Of a DNA stretch of 64,000 nt, positions 11,505 through 21,369 are shown in pieces (position 1 is the stretch's first letter; the number at the start of each line of letters is the position of its first letter). Below the pieces are notes generated by a model, which had not been told where the DNA came from, did not search any database, and was given only the letters and a program-made list of their open reading frames with translations. Source of the DNA: Rhyzopertha dominica. Lineage: Eukaryota; Arthropoda; Insecta; Coleoptera; Bostrichidae. The translations under genes and the position numbers were made by a program. The stretch lies in assembly GCA_025024175.1 (NCBI GenBank), contig QCXZ01000138.1:48641092-48705091 (forward strand), read 5' to 3'.

Positions 11505-12212
11505 AATTAGCCATCATCAGTCCCTCATTGTGTAAAAAAGAATACAAAAGAATTTATAAACCTGACATTGTCTAAATCGAAACAAGCAATCTTGACTTCA
11601 AACAAAAAAGTAGCCTGCATGCCAAAAGCACAAACATGAAATCAATTATCAAATAAAGAATTTAGAAAAGGACAACTAAAATTACAAAAATAATTCAAAA
11701 TTGTAAAATTACCATTTTGTTCGCAATAAAAACAAAATTCCAGTTTTGAATCATTCGGGAGTTTATAGTTTTTCTTGTAACGATTGTAATTCTGTTTATA
11801 TCTTTTTCAATTAGAGGCAATGAACACTTGAAACAATATGAAAAATGCCGATATAGTTAATACAAATTCTTCATTAGCAAATCGTTTATTGTCATTTAAA
11901 CACACTGCCCCTTTAAATAATTTAAATTCTTTACATGTTTGTAATAAATCCTCAAAATTAAATTTTCTAGATATTCTTAAAATATACAAGATTATAGATA
12001 ACGGTAATTTTACAATTTTGAATGATTTTTGTAATTTTAGCTGTCCTATTCTAAATTCTTTATTTGATCATTGATTTCATATTTGTGCTTTTGGCATGCA
12101 GACTACCTTTTTGTTTGAAGTCAAGATTGCTTATTTCGATTTTGACAATGTCAGGTTTATAAATTCTTTCGTATTCCTTTTTACACAATGAAGCACTGGT
12201 GATGGCTAATTT
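11505..12212. repeat. Large palindrome of Penelope-like 3' ends
   Basis: The arm 11505-11713 is the reverse complement of 12003-12212 at roughly 90 percent by eye, with a spacer of about 290 bp that holds a GIY-YIG C-terminus on plus. Both arms contain the end of the coding region and the 3' untranslated region. The left arm (minus orientation) breaks off inside the hairpin of the hammerhead-like module at 11505, and the right arm is complete to 12245. Confidence 0.85.
11838..12074 (+). pseudogene. Penelope-like GIY-YIG endonuclease, C-terminal fragment
   Basis: The 78-codon frame contains SSLANRLLSFKH and then LHVCNKSSKLNFLDILKIYK. The pattern is the C-terminal third of the GIY-YIG endonuclease of Penelope-like retroelements: an alanine-rich H-containing helix, then LHxCNKxxKL and a glutamate/isoleucine helix. 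The catalytic GIY/YIG strands and the reverse transcriptase are missing. It lies at the centre of the palindrome and is followed by a 3' untranslated region that runs to the module at 12196. Confidence 0.55.
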
Positions 12213-12224
12213 TAGCTGAAAGCG
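12196..12224 (+). ncRNA. Hammerhead-like module of Penelope family A
   Basis: CTGGTGA is followed by a hairpin (GGCTAA pairing with TTAGCT, including one G-U pair), then GAAA. Upstream AATGA pairs with downstream TCATT. This is the hammerhead order: core box, helix II, GAAA, helix I closing. The core box has one change from CUGAUGA. The sister copy at 11514-11520 (minus) retains CTGATGA exactly. Hammerhead ribozymes are known in Penelope-like elements; activity here is inferred, not shown. Confidence 0.45.
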
Positions 12225-12581
12225 CTTTGCCTATTCATTAAATATAAAAAATGTTAAAGTTAAATTAGCATTGTTGTATCAATAAAAAGTTTGAAAAAGC
12301 ATTTACGTATTTTCTAACTGGATCTGATTTTGAATTCAATTCATTTTTAATGTAAATATGGGGTGACATTATGTAGATATGTAATTGCTAATAATCTTGT
12401 CTATCTATTTGTGGAGGATAAACGAGCTTAATAGTAATAATTAATGAATCACACACAATAGTCATCAAAAACACTGTTTAAAACGAATGTTTTAAACATT
12501 TGTTTAAAACTTTGTTGCCTTGTTTTAAACAAGTATAAAACATTCTGTTTTAAACATTTTGTTTTAATCATGCCAACCCTG

Positions 12582-12589
12582 ACTTTCAG
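12582..12589 (+). repeat. 8-bp target-site duplication, right (ACTTTCAG)
   Basis: Exact copy of 6054-6061; closes the hAT copy 1 insertion. Confidence 0.9.
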
Positions 12590-13381
12590 TAATACATAAC
12601 ATGTGGAAAAGTTATCTAGGAACCAATTCACAATATTCAACAAATTAAGAGCATTCGTTTGCTTACTATTGTTGCTATTCAGATCAGCCGTTAATGGAAC
12701 TACGCTGACAATTAACGGTGTGTTAGCGTTGGACTTAATTAATTCATAATGTTTTACAATTAATGCACTTTTGAAAGGACTCAACTTAAAAAATAACTTA
12801 GCTCTTAGCCATTCTGTATTTGTTGTGGATTTGTAGAAAAAAAGCAAAGATTCATGTTTAGATATTCCCTCGAAGGAGCTCTGTTTTGTGCCCTTGATGA
12901 GGTGGTAAATGAAATACATCAACTTGTACCGCATTATGTAATAGGATCGTTCTTCAAAATTTATCAATTTTTGATTTCACATTTTGTTATTATATTAGCA
13001 ATATATGTATATTCCGATATAACTGACACTTTTTCAAATCTTTAAGTATTCTAACAATATACAAATAAAACCATAGAGCTGCGTGATAAGCTGCAAATTT
13101 TTACATCAAATTTGCATAAGAATTAATGTTTGATTGGTTTTTTTTCTTTTAATTAACAAAAATTGTATTCTAACTATACTTCACAATTTTGTTTTTGTTT
13201 TGCGGAATATGTAATCCGTACAAGCTTTGCGCGATTATCTGCAAGAAAAAGCTGACACAAAATACGTCTACAATAATGATAATCAAACTCAGATAGCTAT
13301 AAAAGGTATTTAAAGGTGGCGTCTTGGTTTAATTAATACGCAGCCCAGAGAGCGCAAATTGATACCTGCCATGTGTATTGC
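12590..13381. other. AT-rich DNA, no gene recognised
   Basis: No motif-bearing frame was found. A 172-codon minus frame that ends at 12449 starts here but runs across the hAT terminus and is judged spurious. Confidence 0.5.
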
Positions 13382-13467
13382 AGATTGCGTAAAGATTACC
13401 CATAGATTCACAAGATTACGTAATGATTACATAACGGATTTCATAAGATTGTCCTAGGATTACAGGA
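13382..13467 (+). repeat. Degenerate 10-11-bp tandem repeat built on GATTAC
   Basis: About eight consecutive units of 10-11 bases can be read, each with AGATT, TGATT or GGATT near its start, for example AGATTACCCAT, GATTACGTAAT and GGATTTCATAA. The spacing is one DNA helical turn. GATTA is the complement of TAATC, the core recognised by K50-type homeodomains such as Orthodenticle. It could be a binding-site cluster or just a decayed minisatellite. Confidence 0.6.
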
Positions 13468-14110
13468 AACGGTTACCCCCCTCGAATAGTAGGAGCTAGA
13501 TCTCGGTCTGTTACAAATACAACAAATGGAACATAACTCTTTTGCATTGTCATTATGGCGAGCTTTTATAAACGCTAATCTACCCCTAATAATTGACCTG
13601 TTAAAGTAATAACAATAAAAGCCCCGATATTCGACTTCCTTTGTTGTATGCATTTCAAAGTTCAGCGACAGCGGCACGATAGCATCGGATCCAATCGGAG
13701 AAAGGCCGCGATAAGCGGGCAATTTTTCATAATATAGCGGTCGCCGACATCGTTTCAGCCAGATTACGTGATCACATTGCAAAGTTATTATTTGTTGTGC
13801 CACGAAAAGATATCCATTCCGATACATATTTACGTGCCCGACATCGGTCCAACCTTTCAAATTGTGTACACATTTGTACAATGCCATCGGCGGGACGAAG
13901 GGGGGCGTTTTGTAAGGCTGAAAGGCTGAGTGGGGTCGATGTTTGACATGCAAAACGGCCAAATAAAAAAATATTTGCCCGAATTGAGATTGCTTAAAGG
14001 GAAATTTGTTCTCGGAGTGCTTTTATGTTGTATACCTTTTAGGGTGAGTGTTGCTTTGTGCCGGGGTGTAGTGAATGGACCTGCAGCAACTTCATCAGTC
14101 AAGCTTTTGT
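13441..14110 (-). other. Open frames of uncertain status in GC-richer DNA
   Basis: A 173-codon minus frame (13441-13962) and overlapping shorter frames lie in a patch of higher GC content than the surroundings. The translation has no signal peptide, membrane segment, repeat or family motif that I recognise, and its start overlaps an 81-codon frame in another register. Length alone is weak evidence at this GC content. It is more likely a single-copy non-coding island than a gene. Confidence 0.15.
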
Positions 14111-14442
14111 GAAGTGTGTGGCCCGGAGGCTATTAAAATTCAATAAAGCGAAAAGTGGCGGAGGATGNTCCTTTTTAACACACACCTTGAACGCAGCTGA
14201 CAACTGAACATATTCAAAGGGTGATCATTTTCACACAGCCGTATTTTGAAAGTGACACACAAGCGTAACTTCAAAAGAAAATATTCTGTAAAGTCACCTT
14301 TAAAAGGTTGTGTCTAGGTTCCTTATATTTTAATATGGTAAATTCAAAATGAGGTTCGTTTAGAATGGGTACATATAAATATAAGATAATATTTTCTCGG
14401 ATAGATCGCTGACTCTTGAAAACACCGACAAAAAGTTATTAG

Positions 14443-14478
14443 TTTGACATTTCGATTACACCTGTAATCTTTGTCAAA
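14443..14478 (-). ncRNA. Hammerhead-like module of Penelope family B
   Basis: On minus, TTTGAC, then AAAGA, a perfect 7-bp hairpin GATTACA-GG-TGTAATC, then GAAA, T and GTCAAA. The outer TTTGAC and GTCAAA pair perfectly, so the segment folds into two stacked stems around an AAA/GAAAU junction. The CUGAUGA box is degenerate (CAAAGA), so catalysis is doubtful, but the stem-GAAA layout matches the modules of the other families. Confidence 0.45.
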
Positions 14479-14835
14479 GACGAAGAATCTCAAAATTTGC
14501 CTGACACAAGTTCAAACAAATTTTTGAAAGTAAATAAATCACCAAGGAAGCGAGACGTCATAGAAACAACGTGCCAACCTGATAAAAAAGAACCCAACGA
14601 CGAAAAAGGAACTACCTTCCTACTAGATATACATGAACTACTTGGTAAAGGATAACTACAAAATAGCCTTCCAAATGTCACTTAACTCATAATTTCCACA
14701 ATCCCTATTAAAATTATTAGTATTCCTACAAATTTCTATAGCTTCTTTTATTAAACGTTTGTGATAATATTTTTCTCTATGTAAAATTTTTTCAATCATG
14801 TGTTTAGCCACATATGAGTGTTCAGCTACAGAAGA
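14443..14835 (-). repeat. Inverted copy of Penelope family B 3' end
   Basis: Read on minus, this repeats 15930-16215 of the neighbouring plus-strand element: the last GIY-YIG codons (AEHSY), the stop and the start of the untranslated region. It then extends about 180 bases further, to a module with GATTACAGGTGTAATC followed by GAAA. The junction with the plus-strand copy at about 14835 falls at a short TTTAT homology. So the element begins with an inverted copy of its own tail. Confidence 0.85.
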
Positions 14836-15446
14836 TTTATCTATCTATTTATTTAAAACCTTATGTGGGAGAAACCAGTAGTTTCATAAAAAATTCTTCA
14901 GACTTTATTGATATCATAAAAGGTTTAAGTATTTTAGAAGGTGATATTTTAGTTAGTTTTGACGTGGTTTCTTTATTTACTAAAGTACCCATCTCTGAAA
15001 CGATAGACATCATCAAATCCAAGCTTAATAGCGATCCCCTAGGTGACACGATAGCCAGATTATCTGAACATTGTTTAAAATCTACTTATTTCTTATGGAA
15101 CGATAATTCTTATGAACAAAACTCAGGTTGTGCAATCGGTTCACCTCTAAGTCCTGTAGTAGCTAATTTGTTTATGGAACCACATAAACATATAAACAAT
15201 TTTCAGTTTAATCCAAAATGTTGGTATAGGTACGTAGATGACGCTTTTGTTATTTGGCCCTACGGTATAGAAGCGTTGGGTAGGTTCCTAAATCATTTGA
15301 ACCGTCAAAATCCTGACATAAAATTTACTATGGAATTCGAAAGTAATAGTAGTTTTTACTTTTATTGGATGTCCAAATTAACAGAATAAACACTGGACAG
15401 ATAGAACACAAGGTTTACGGAAAGCCAACACACAGACAATATTTAC
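14836..15446 (+). pseudogene. Penelope-like reverse transcriptase, 5'-truncated
   Basis: The frame through 15389 shows reverse transcriptase motifs in order: SFDVVSLFTKVPI (motif A), GCAIGSPLSPVVANLFME (motif B) and YRYVDDAFVIW (motif C, catalytic YVDD), then FLNHLNRQNPDIKFTME. The start is not native: the fingers are missing and the sequence joins the inverted tail at 14835. After a stop at 15389 the expected HKVYGKPTH continues in another frame, linking to the endonuclease frame from 15447. Penelope elements copy RNA into DNA using this enzyme with a linked GIY-YIG nuclease. One stop or frameshift separates the two halves. Confidence 0.9.
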
Positions 15447-16121
15447 ATGCCACATCTCATCACCCTCCCTCTCAAAAGTAGTCCTATAAGGACGTTATTT
15501 GTTAGAGCACAAAGTATCTCAGACGAAAGTTCTTTACAAAAAGGAATATATCGTCTTAAATCAGCGCTAGTGAGAAATGGTTATAGCAATAAGAATATTT
15601 GGTCAGTTTTTAATAAACGTTCTCATCCAAATCAAGTAAATTCTCAGCCAGGACATAGTAAATTCAAGTTGAGTTTGCCTTATGTACAAGGCCTTTCGGA
15701 AAAATTAAAGAGGATGCTTAGAAAACACGATATTTTAGTTGTTGATAGTACATATAATAATTTAGATAAAATTTTAAGTTCTACTAAAGATAAAGTACAT
15801 TTGGAGAGTGAAGCTGTTTACAAAATTACATGTTCTTGCAGCAAGTGTTACATAGGTCAAACTAAAAGAAAGGTAGGTACGCGTTTAAAAGGACACATAC
15901 GTGCTACTAGGCTGCAACAGATAGTTAAATCTTCCGTAGCTGAACACTCATATTTGACTAAACACATGATTGACTTTGATAAAATAAAAAGTTTACACAG
16001 AGAAAAATATTATCGTACTTGTCTAATAAAAGAAACTATAGAAATGTGTAGGAATACTAATAATTTTAATAGGGATTGTGGAAATTATGAGTTAGGTGAC
16101 ATTTGGAAGGCTATTTTGTAG
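15447..16121 (+). pseudogene. Penelope-like connector and GIY-YIG endonuclease
   Basis: The 224-codon frame begins inside the connector (residues 1 to about 120, including SLPYVQGLSEKLKRML). It continues into the GIY-YIG nuclease: YKITCSCSKCYIGQTKR (about 126-142), an arginine-rich helix, SVAEHSY with the conserved histidine region (about 168-174), KETIEM, and an N-rich C-terminus ending at IWKAIL. Cysteines in CSCSKC form the CxCxxC group typical of this clade. The nuclease nicks target DNA for reverse transcription. The frame is intact but is cut off from the upstream reverse transcriptase by a frameshift near 15390-15447. Confidence 0.9.
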
Positions 16122-17376
16122 TTATCTTTTACCAAGTAGTTCGTGTATATCTAATAGGTAGGTAGTTTCGTCGTTAGGTTCTTTTTTATCAGGTTGGCAC
16201 GTTGTTTCTATGACGTCGCGCGAATGAGCAAAAAAAAATTTTTGAAAATTTTTTTCGCGATACAATACTTCCCATCCGTTGGATGTGGAAGTAAAATAGA
16301 TGTGATATAGTACTTCGTAATAATTTTTGTGTAAGTTAGATTTGTATATTTTAATATTTGCTATAGAACTACCCAAGTTAAGTATGTGACACAGCGGAAC
16401 TGAAAATGAACTGGACAGCAAAATAGAATTCCTCGTATCATTACAAAAATAACACAAGTACGGACAAGATTTTTACGGTTAGCAATTTCAAAACGACCGG
16501 CGCCTAATATTCCGCGACGCTGATGGTCCGTTGCTGTAACGCCCCACCAGAGGCTGACGTCCAAACGCGACCGATGGCGTACATAAGCCATTAACAATAT
16601 CGTCCTTTATTAGACCATCAGGAGCTGGCGTAATGGCCCTAAAGCGGCGATCTTCCTCATAAACCACCGAAACAGCGCGGTCGGGAAAAGGACGGAGAGA
16701 GACGGGAAGCTTAAAAGATAAGAAGGCTCCCGGAGATCAGAAGATTATTTAATGGCACTGAGAAATGTGCGACGCCTAACAGATCCGACGCTTGTTCGGC
16801 GCAGGGCGACGGGTCTGGGGGTCGACGAAGGTAGCGAAGTAGATGGGGATGTAAACTAGACTAATATAACCTGCCTGAAGTTCAATACGTTTCTCCAAAA
16901 TAACTTAACCTGTGCTGCTAATTGCAGTACTAGTAATAACACGAATTTCGCAAAAGTAAAATTAATGTCAGTAAAAGACAACAACATATTATATTTTATT
17001 TTTAATACACCTCTATTATGTATCTAACCGGAGCCTTCAACAGTCTAATGAGCCTGGAACTGTATTGCGTGACGTCAAAGTTGTGGCCGATATTCCTATA
17101 TAGCAGTATATTACAGTTATTTGTAAAAACCTTAAGAAAACTGTGGCAGATACAAAAAAAACTTAATAAAACAAAAAACAAATATATCTGCATTTACCCA
17201 TTTACTGAAATTTGTCAATGTGTTACTATATATTTTTATACCGCCACATAGGTATCTGTGATGTATAAATGTGACGCAAGGCAGAAAGTAAAGAAATATT
17301 TTTATTGTGACACAAAAAAGATAATGAGTATGAATATTATCAAAACTGTGTATAGGTAGGCGCTGACAAAAGGAGT
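16122..17376. other. 3' tail of Penelope family B, then unassigned DNA
   Basis: 16122-16215 is the untranslated tail shared with the inverted arm; it is truncated after GACGTCGCGCG. Beyond it an A/T-run stretch and a GC-rich patch at about 16480-16860 follow, with no recognised gene. The remainder is AT-rich. Confidence 0.5.
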
Positions 17377-17377
17377 A

Positions 17378-17399
17378 TAATAATAATAATAATAATAAA
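17378..17399 (-). repeat. Triplet (TTA)n tail of the LINE
   Basis: Seven TAA triplets on plus, i.e. TTA on the minus strand, lie just past the reverse transcriptase C-terminal region. A simple triplet tail at this position fits the 3' end of a LINE. Confidence 0.6.
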
Positions 17400-19690
17400 T
17401 CGTCTCTATTAGAAAATGGTATACATTAGGCGAAATTTATCCTAAGGCTATTCTTACATTTAACCTACTGGTACCACGGTACATTAAATAATACAAATAA
17501 TAAGATAAATAAATCTAAGAAACAAGAAACACTCAAGTCAAGCAACTATTGTTGATCCAGCAAAAGCTTCTTTAGGAAACGTTTAAACGACAGCGGACAA
17601 TTGCAAGAGAAAATACTTTTACATGAATTGTATAATTCTACGCACTGAAAAGTAAAGCTCCTACAAAATTATGCCGTGCTGTGATTTGGCATTGTTAGGC
17701 GGTCAATTTCTCGAATTGCTCTGTTGTGAATGTCGCCTCGAAAAAACAGCTTCCGGCGTAAGTACGCAGGCGCTCCAATAGCTAGGATCCTGTACACTAA
17801 AACGAGCAGATTGTATTTTATTCTAGCATCCATATTTAACCAACCGATCTCCTTTAAATGACATGTGACATCCGACAGCATTATTTCTGAGCTTATTCTA
17901 TTCTGCTCCTAGAGGCATGGTCTGTACAAGAATAATACAGAACATTACTGTACGAAAACACCGACAGCGCCAAACTTTCACACAGGCTTATTTTAAGTTT
18001 CTTATTCAAAACATGTTTATTAGCATACAGTAACCTCAACCGTGCATAGAACTTACGTATCAAAATATTTACATGTTCTCGAAAACGCAACTTGTAGTAC
18101 CAAGGCATTGAATACTTTGCTGGAAAACCAACGCATGCTCGTTTATGATAATATTCAGTTGTTGCATAAGTTCCGAACGAGTAGAGTCCAACGAAAACAA
18201 CACAACAACAGATTTATCCGCATTTAGCTTCAAGCCACGTTTACTGCAATACATAGCAATACACCCAAGTACAGCGTTGATCTTCCTACAAGCAACATCT
18301 GCATCAGCATGATCAAAGCAGTGTAAAATCTGTGTGTCGTCTGCATAACCTTGTATGTGGCAGAATTTGGCAGACGAAAATAGATCGGCAGTATATATTA
18401 GAAATAATATAGGACCAAGCAACGAGCCTTGGGGACTCCTGATGTAACATTGCAAGCAGTTGATAGTTTGTCTTTACTGATACGCGTTGGGTCCTGCCAG
18501 TCAAATAAGATTGGGAAAATGCTACGCTAGTTGGGTCAAACCCATAGTAGACCAGTTGAACGCACATAAGATCATGACTGATTGAATCAAATGCCTTGGA
18601 AAGATCGAGTGACACGAGGACAGCTGACAATTTCTTGTCTAATGCTCCTATAATGTTATCAGTAAAATTTAGGAGAGATGCGCTTGCGCTGTGAAATTTG
18701 AGAAAGCCAGATTGATGCTCCGGGATAATTTTATTTTCTAACACATAGCCTCTAATTTGCCTAAATACAGCTGATTCGAGCACCTCTGATAAGACTGGTA
18801 AATAGACTAATCGATCGAAAATCACTAATAGAGGTAGGGGAGCTAGTTTTCGGTACTGGATACACTTTAGCTTCTTTCCAACGTTGAGGAAAATAACCAA
18901 TTTCTAAACAGCATAAGACGTGCGTAATGTAAGGAACTATTTCAGGCAAGAAATGATTGATAAGTTGTTATGCTGTCATATCCAGCAGCATTAGATTTCA
19001 AACCTTTGATAACATTTAAAATGTCCGCTGTTGTAGCTAAACTAAAGGAGAAACTCAACGTATCCTTAAACTTACTCAAGGAATAAAATTACTGCCCTGT
19101 TGAGCAGTCACAAGTTTTGAAAAAGGAGGCAAAATGGGAATTTATAAGATCCTGATCACATAGATGTGCCGGTCTATTTACTTTGTTGCTGGATGCAATA
19201 TTTAGTTTCCTCAGCTCACGCCAAAGTAGTTTACAGTTTTTCTGAGAATGCAAATAATTAACATAGTTTTGTTTCTCTCTTCGTATTGCCGACAGAGTAA
19301 AATTTTTCAGCCCTTTGTAGGCTTTCCACGCATTCTCACTCTTAGAAATTTTGAAACGTCACGGTCCTTTATCATAATTTTGACAGCATCGGTAAGCCAA
19401 GGGTTTGCAGGCTTGCTCACTCTTACAGTACGTACAGATGCATTATGTTTTATTATGGATTGTATACTATCAGTAAGCCAGTCTACCTTAGCATCAATAT
19501 CGGTAATATACAACACTGTATCCCACGGATGACTATGACTATTGATGTCACGGTTAAAATTTTCCTGATCAAAAGATTGAAAATCCCGAAAAGTCACAAA
19601 TCTGTGCTTAGACTTAAAAGTGGGTATTTTGAAATCACAGTATGTCAACCTATGGTCACTAATAAGATCAGCATTTAAAGTACCTGATGA
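17400..19690 (-). pseudogene. Jockey-like LINE ORF2 (endonuclease and reverse transcriptase), decayed
   Basis: On minus the order is: endonuclease C-terminus (LISDHRLTYCDFKIP near 19650, then HRFVTFRDF and PANPWLTDAVKIMI near 19390); the linker; reverse transcriptase fingers near 18950-18850; motif A VSLDLSKAFDSISHD (about 18600); the PQGSLLGPILFLIYTADL block (about 18430); motif C QGYADDTQIL (about 18350); and a C-terminal domain with FVRVL-like helices (17669-18108). It is 5'-truncated within the endonuclease and broken into at least five frames. The SDH motif is part of the apurinic-type nuclease active site. The element lies in the same orientation as, and directly downstream of, a Penelope reverse transcriptase fragment. 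Confidence 0.85.
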
Positions 19691-20150
19691 AACCCGATTT
19701 ATTGCATTTAGAAATTTTAAGAATATATCCAACTGCCTGTTAGTTCCGGGCCAAATACAAAAAATATCGTCAACATATCTGGTCCAAAATAATACATTCT
19801 TGATAATTTCGTTTTTCTTTGCAAAAAGCTTCTCTTCGAAATTCGACAAGAAAATTTGGACCAAGACTGGAAACAACGGCGAATCCAATGGCAGTCATTG
19901 TATTGCCTGTAGAATATCTCGTTGAACGTAAAATATTTTGATCTATGCAAATTTCCACAATATCCAATAGTTCAGCTCTTCTGTGTTTGATAGGTGGCAG
20001 TTTTCTATTTTCTTTTTGAGAATTGTTTATAGTTTATTCGGAAGGATAGAAGTGAAAAGATTAGATACATCAAAGGACGCAAGCGTAGCTTTATTCGCGA
20101 AAACCACCGAATTTTTCACTCTGTATTTGGACTTGCATCCCTTTAATTGT
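19691..20150 (-). pseudogene. Penelope-like reverse transcriptase fragment
   Basis: Minus-strand frames contain LASFDVSNLFTSI (motif A, near 20080), LDSPLFPVLVQIFLSNFEEKLF (motif B, near 19870, split here as two blocks) and WTRYVDDIFCIWPG (motif C, near 19770), then LDIFLKFLNAINRV. There it stops matching and the LINE endonuclease begins. At least two frameshifts lie between motifs A and B. N-terminal and GIY-YIG parts are absent. The sequence differs from the other Penelope copies, so it represents another family. Confidence 0.8.
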
Positions 20151-21369
20151 GTTAAAACCTTTGAAACACGACGCTAATGTTGCAATCGAAAATGTCTTCG
20201 ATTGAGAAACCAAAGCTCTGGATCCCCACAAAGGATTCTTACGACATTCTCCCAGCCCAAAAACAATGTCTGTCAATTCCGGTTGTGTAAAAGCCACTTT
20301 TATCTGCGATACGTTTCAAACTGAATCAATTACTAGTCAAAGCATATCTGGTAATAAAGGGCTATATTAACAAAAAATATCAAAAACTTGTAAATTTATT
20401 GAAAACTGTTTTAACAGATCCGTTTTATTGTAAGTTTTACTGTATTTCATCTCGAGAAATTGCGGCTTTTGCTTCATCCAGTTGCCACTACTGTTAGTTT
20501 CCACATAAGTGGATTACTGTTTACGTTACATGAAGGTTGTGCCTTCGTATGGAGCTGTCTCTGTCAATATTACTAGGAACTCTCTCGTGCGGTAAATTCG
20601 ATATTGTTTGCAAGTCGACCCGCCCCCTCCCTCACCTCACCCAAGCCGTTATCTCGTTTTTCAGAAAAGCACTTTCAGATATCATATTTAATCTGATATA
20701 GCGCGGAAAAATCGCTTCTAGGCCCGGTATAAAGCTCCTCTTTATCGCGCGAACGTTCCCGTTCCTGCAATATCGTCGCGTGCCATTTTCCAAGATTAAC
20801 CCCCATCCCCTCAGCCTCCGTCCGAAGCCGGCTCGTGATATATGATCAAAAATCAATATTCGCTAAAGGTTTCTCAGTTCCGGGTCGTTTTCGAGTCGCT
20901 GACTGATAGCTGCCTCGCTCTGGAAGTTATAGGGATGCCGTCCAGATATGTCGGGGGCATAAGTGGAATGAATCAGTTTGATGGCCTGTGCGGATGCCCC
21001 TGGGGGAAGAGCGCCGGTGAGACTTCCGGGTTTTTGGCCCGGAGCTCTGCGGGGGTGTCATAGTCATAGCCGGTCTTGCACCCGGGGGAGAAAAATTGCG
21101 AGAGCTATTCTGGTTAAAATAAGGCAAGTTTTTCGAGAAAATTTAGACCTGTCGCACTGCGGAGGACGTCTAAACAAAGCTGTCTTAAAGTTTAGCCAAA
21201 GTGTTTATGAATTTTGAATTTAACTTTCACTAATTTTCATGAGGATTCAACCCGAAACTGAAATTCCAAACAGGTGCTGTTAGTGTCTGTTTTTGCAATT
21301 TTTATGCTTAGCTTTAAATATGTAAATTTTCATTAGTAGTTCGTAATCAAAGTTATGATTTTAGCAAGT
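20151..21369. other. GC-rich single-copy island, no gene recognised
   Basis: 20590-21130 is distinctly GC- and CpG-rich (for example CGCGCGAACGTTCC) and has open frames in four registers, the longest 79 codons, none with a known motif. No repeat signature was seen. Candidate conserved host DNA. Confidence 0.3.

Larger units (their letters stand above)
7225..11508. mobile_element. 4.28-kb element with 50-bp perfect inverted repeats
   Basis: Positions 7225-7274 and 11459-11508 are exact reverse complements over 50 bases (AATTATATTACGG at the tip, ending ACTAGTAG). The interior is AT-rich and has no transposase frame that I recognise. It carries a full-length 5S rRNA-like sequence on minus (10261-10382), an array of 87-bp repeats (10784-11110), and several motifs resembling the insect CTCF core. 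The right subterminal region (11365-11450) is shared inverted with the interior of the neighbouring foldback element, so the two belong to one family. A short AATTATA occurs at both outer borders and may be the target duplication. Confidence 0.6.
6788..12245. mobile_element. Composite insertion nested inside hAT copy 1
   Basis: The boundaries come from alignment by eye with the intact second hAT copy: hAT sequence stops after AAGACTTTTAAACA and resumes at AAAAAATGTTAAAG. Inside, from the outside in, are an inverted pair of Penelope-like 3' ends (6875-6908 and 12212-12245), a foldback element (6910-7234), a 4.28-kb element with 50-bp perfect inverted repeats (7225-11508), and a Penelope-derived palindrome (11505-12212). 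At least three layers of insertion are implied. Confidence 0.75.
6062..12581 (+). mobile_element. hAT element copy 1, split by nested insertions
   Basis: The termini are CAGGGTTGGC at 6062 and its reverse complement ending at 12581, flanked by perfect 8-bp duplications (ACTTTCAG), the hallmark size for hAT. Many GTTTAAAAC/GTTTTAAAC motifs crowd both subterminal regions, as expected for transposase binding sites. The unit is co-linear, in opposite orientation, with the 1203-bp copy at 45098-46300. Here the hAT sequence runs 6062 to about 6787, is interrupted, and resumes at about 12246. A BED zinc-finger relic lies at 6481-6600, but no catalytic domain remains, so it is an internally deleted, non-autonomous derivative. 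Confidence 0.9.

Noticed and set aside
12449..12967. 172-codon minus-strand open frame
   Set aside because: It runs from flanking DNA across the hAT target duplication and terminus into the element. An insertion boundary inside it means it cannot be an old gene, and it has no motif.
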